This document shows positions 6,656-8,754 of a stretch of DNA of 8,754 nt, piece after piece. The DNA comes from Planctomycetaceae bacterium (GTDB lineage: Bacteria; Planctomycetota; Planctomycetia; Pirellulales; Pirellulaceae), in the NCBI GenBank assembly GCA_003455945.1, contig DMPQ01000085.1, positions 1 to 8,754 on the forward strand, in the 5' to 3' direction. Within the stretch, counting starts at the first letter, position 1. The number at the start of each line of letters is the position of its first letter. A program made the translations under genes and the position numbers. The notes under the pieces are model-generated. The model was not told the DNA's origin and did no database searches. It was given only the letters and a program-made list of their open reading frames with translations.

Positions 6656-8281
6656 ATGAGCGGTCTGGAAACGACGTTCGATCTGTTGAGAAGCGACCAG
6701 AGTGACGCGGCTCAGGCCGTCTGGCTCGCGGCACTGGTCAGCGAACGGCGCACGGTCCGGGAGCATGCGCTCCGAGCGACCTTCGTCGGCTCCCCCGTAC
6801 CGGTCCAGCGAGCGGTGATCCGCGCGTGGAAGCAGATCGACGACGACGATCGACGACGATTGGGAGAGTCGATCGACCGCTTTCTGCCGGGGCTGCGTCA
6901 GTCGCTTGCCAAGGGGGAAGCGAACGAACGGAACGCGGCGATCGGCATGGCCCTTTCGCTTCGGATCCATGCGCTGGTTCCCGATCTGGTTCAGCTGGTG
7001 CTCTCGGGAGACGACGAGCTGCGGGAATCGGCCGCGCGCGTCACCCTGCGTCTCGTTCAGTCGCTCGATCGGGAGGCGGTCGATGCGGACGGTCGTCCGA
7101 TCCGCCACCGGGCGATCGCGAGCCTGGAACAGGCGCTTCGTCGCTACCTGGACCATCGCCGACCGGAAATCATCGCGGCGTTTGCGCTGCTGGCCGACGC
7201 CGATTCGGCGACACTGCTGGCGCTGCTCGAAGCGCCGAACGATCTCGGCCTGGCTGCCGCCGCCAAGGAACTCCTGCGCTCCGATCACGAGGTACTGCCG
7301 GATCGTCTGGTCGCCGACTTTCTCGTCGCGAAGGATCTCCCCGAATCGATCGTCCGCCTCTGGGCATCCCGATCCGATCGACGGTTCCTCGAAACGTTCC
7401 TCAGCCGCGTTGCCTCGATCGACGCCGCAAACGCCAAACGAAACCTCGGCCGCCTTCGGCATCTCGAATGGCTCGACGAACGCCTGACCTCGCTTCCCGA
7501 ACTGTCGGTCGATGCGCAGCTCGGATTGGTCGCGCTCGTCGAGACGGCGAAACTCGGAGCCGAAGCGAACGTCCGCATTCTCGAAGCGCTGATCCGGACG
7601 GGGCATGTCGAGGTGCGCGGGCTCGCGGTCCGTCGACTGGCTCCGTATCGGACCGACGAAGTGAATCAGTTCGTCCTGGCGCTCGCCGATTGCGATGCGA
7701 CCGACCTGCGAGCCGAGGCGCTGCGGCAGTTGCGGGAAAGGAACCTCCCGGGCGCGATGAGTCGTCTGCGTGCGGCGCTGGACGATCCGGCGATCGAAGT
7801 GCGCGAGGCGGCGGCCGAGGTGTTCGAGGACTACACCGTCGACTGGTTCCTGAACGGCTTCGATTCGATGGATCCTTCGGCTCGCCGTTCGAACGGCGAG
7901 ATCGTCCGGCGAGTCGATCGTCAGGCGGCGGAACGGCTTCGCACCGAACTGGAACAAGGGGATCGGAACCGACGGCTCAGAGCGATGTCGGCCGCGCCGC
8001 TGCTGGACGTGATGACCGAGATCCAGGATCTGGTCGTCGCTCAGATGCGCGAAAAGGACCAGTTCCTGCGGATCGAAGCGATCGAAGTGCTTGCCGGTTG
8101 TCCGACCGGCGAGGCACGCGAGGCGCTCAATGCCGCGTTGACCGACCCGATGGTTTCGGTGCGCGAAGCAGCTGCGGCGGCGCTGGAGCGTCAGGCCGCG
8201 ACTCGCCCGCGACAGGCCGATTCGATGCTGCTCGCCGGTTCGACGACGCCGACCGGTTCGATGACGGAGACCGACCGATGA
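6656..8281 (+). CDS. HEAT-repeat (ARM-like) scaffold protein of unknown function
   Basis: This 541-residue, nearly all-helical protein has no signal peptide or membrane segment. HEAT-type units are clearest at about 119-135 (DDELRESAARVTLRLV), 317-330, 348-361, 377-391 (DPAIEVREAAAEVFE), 467-481 and 497-511 (DPMVSVREAAAAALE). The rest has the helix-pair rhythm of a diverged solenoid. A poorly ordered Ser/Thr/Gly-rich tail (about 516-541) follows. Such solenoids usually bind partner proteins; no enzymatic motif is visible. I chose ATG 6656 over the adjacent GTG 6653 because AAGG (6646-6649) lies 6 nt away. A TATGGT sequence at 6612-6617 might be a -10 box, without a good -35. The stop overlaps the start of the small membrane-protein gene by ATGA, so the two products are probably made together and may interact. 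Confidence 0.9.
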   Translation: MSGLETTFDLLRSDQSDAAQAVWLAALVSERRTVREHALRATFVGSPVPVQRAVIRAWKQIDDDDRRRLGESIDRFLPGLRQSLAKGEANERNAAIGMALSLRIHALVPDLVQLVLSGDDELRESAARVTLRLVQSLDREAVDADGRPIRHRAIASLEQALRRYLDHRRPEIIAAFALLADADSATLLALLEAPNDLGLAAAAKELLRSDHEVLPDRLVADFLVAKDLPESIVRLWASRSDRRFLETFLSRVASIDAANAKRNLGRLRHLEWLDERLTSLPELSVDAQLGLVALVETAKLGAEANVRILEALIRTGHVEVRGLAVRRLAPYRTDEVNQFVLALADCDATDLRAEALRQLRERNLPGAMSRLRAALDDPAIEVREAAAEVFEDYTVDWFLNGFDSMDPSARRSNGEIVRRVDRQAAERLRTELEQGDRNRRLRAMSAAPLLDVMTEIQDLVVAQMREKDQFLRIEAIEVLAGCPTGEAREALNAALTDPMVSVREAAAAALERQAATRPRQADSMLLAGSTTPTGSMTETDR

Positions 8282-8706
8282 AGTACATGCTGATGACTCC
8301 GGAACTGCTGGCGGAGATCGATCGGTTCGCCGAGATGGGAAGCCGACTTCGAACCGACGCTCAGCCGTTCGAGTTCGGCACGATCGCCTGGATGCTGCTC
8401 GGTGCGTTCCTGGCTGCCGGCGCGATCGCCGCGGCGATCTATGCCCGAGCATTCCTGTTGCGCGGAACGCCGGCCCATCGGGCGCGGCAGCTCTTCGCGA
8501 GTCTATGCCGGGCTCACGAACTCCAGCGGGCCGACCGCCGGCGTCTCGAACGGCTCGCTCGCTTCCATGGCCTCGCTTCGGCCGCCGAGATGTTCGTTCG
8601 CCCCGAACTGTTCGAGCTGCCGAACCTGGCGTCGATCCATCATCGCGATTGGCCCGCGCATCTGAAGCTCCGCGATCGGCTCTTCGCCCATCGCGTCGCG
8701 AACTGA
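8278..8706 (+). CDS. Small single-span membrane protein, partner of the HEAT-repeat protein
   Basis: The 142-residue product has a polar N-terminus of about 33 residues, one hydrophobic segment at about 34-56 (FGTIAWMLLGAFLAAGAIAA and onward), and a basic, helical C-terminal domain from about 66 to the end. Arginines just after the segment suggest an N-out, C-in topology. The C-terminal region reads LCRAHELQRADRRRLERLAR, then FVRPELFELP, a helical pattern that I remember in membrane-anchored proteins located near PilZ genes; this link is weak and no PilZ motif is present. The coding frame overlaps the preceding gene by ATGA, so translation is coupled. The parsimonious reading is a membrane anchor for the HEAT solenoid. 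Function unknown. Confidence 0.85.
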   Translation: MKYMLMTPELLAEIDRFAEMGSRLRTDAQPFEFGTIAWMLLGAFLAAGAIAAAIYARAFLLRGTPAHRARQLFASLCRAHELQRADRRRLERLARFHGLASAAEMFVRPELFELPNLASIHHRDWPAHLKLRDRLFAHRVAN

Positions 8707-8716
8707 TCGGCGATCA
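8704..8716 (+). repeat. Short stem-loop overlapping the stop of the membrane-protein gene
   Basis: TGATC (8704-8708) pairs with GATCA (8712-8716) around a GGC loop, and the TGA stop is within the stem. Only five pairs; GATC abundance in this genome makes chance likely. Confidence 0.2.
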
Positions 8717-8746
8717 CCCAAGTCAAGAAACGAGAACGGGGCCCGC

Positions 8747-8754
8747 ATGTCGCG
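8747..8754 (+). CDS. Possible start of a further gene, cut by the window edge
   Basis: ATGTCGCG begins 40 bp after the preceding stop, in the same direction, with GAACGGGG a few bases upstream as a poor SD. Only two full codons are visible, so nothing can be said of the product. Confidence 0.25.

Noticed and set aside
6611..8452. 613-codon minus-strand open frame opposite the HEAT-repeat gene
   Set aside because: The plus-strand frame has a clear HEAT repeat pattern, an SD and ATGA coupling; the antisense product looks like random Arg/Asp/Gln-rich sequence.

Overview
The window is GC-rich, by eye about two thirds G+C, and densely coding on both strands. It probably comes from a Planctomycetota chromosome. 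The main reason is the four-cysteine bL28 protein with a PFKLPA C-terminus, linked to gatC-gatA-gatB. A cytoplasmic HEAT-repeat protein and GATC-rich codon usage also fit. This assignment rests on pattern memory rather than a search, so treat it as moderate confidence. I see no rRNA, tRNA, CRISPR array, insertion sequence or phage gene.

Left third (1-2374, minus strand): three oxidoreductase genes lie in the same direction. Read in transcription order they are a zinc-dependent medium-chain dehydrogenase (GTG start at 2374), a classical short-chain dehydrogenase (start 1263), and an extended SDR of the OleD/3-beta-HSD type (start 459) that runs off the left edge. The two SDR genes are 3 bp apart and probably translationally coupled. 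A strong 9-bp stem-loop separates the first gene from the second. Together they look like a small operon for oxidising or reducing an unidentified alcohol/ketone substrate.

Divergent control region (2375-2718): this 344-bp gap separates the dehydrogenase operon from rpmB. It holds three palindromes, one of them a perfect 22-bp inverted repeat (2537-2558). It also holds a good sigma70-like promoter for rpmB (-10 TATACT at 2610-2615) and a long imperfect hairpin in the rpmB leader (2631-2663). This is the least explained part of the window.

Middle (2719-6497, plus strand): rpmB (bL28) is followed by gatC, gatA and gatB, the complete GatCAB tRNA-dependent amidotransferase. All catalytic and zinc-binding residues that I could check are present. 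gatA and gatB overlap by ATGA. Short stem-loops sit at the rpmB, gatC and gatB stop codons.

Right end (6656-8754, plus strand): a 541-residue HEAT-repeat protein overlaps by ATGA a 142-residue protein with one transmembrane segment. Neither has an assignable function. The last 8 bases may start a third gene of the same unit. The coupled pair looks like a scaffold and membrane-anchor module and is the best candidate here for an uncharacterised system, although nothing in the sequence shows what it does.
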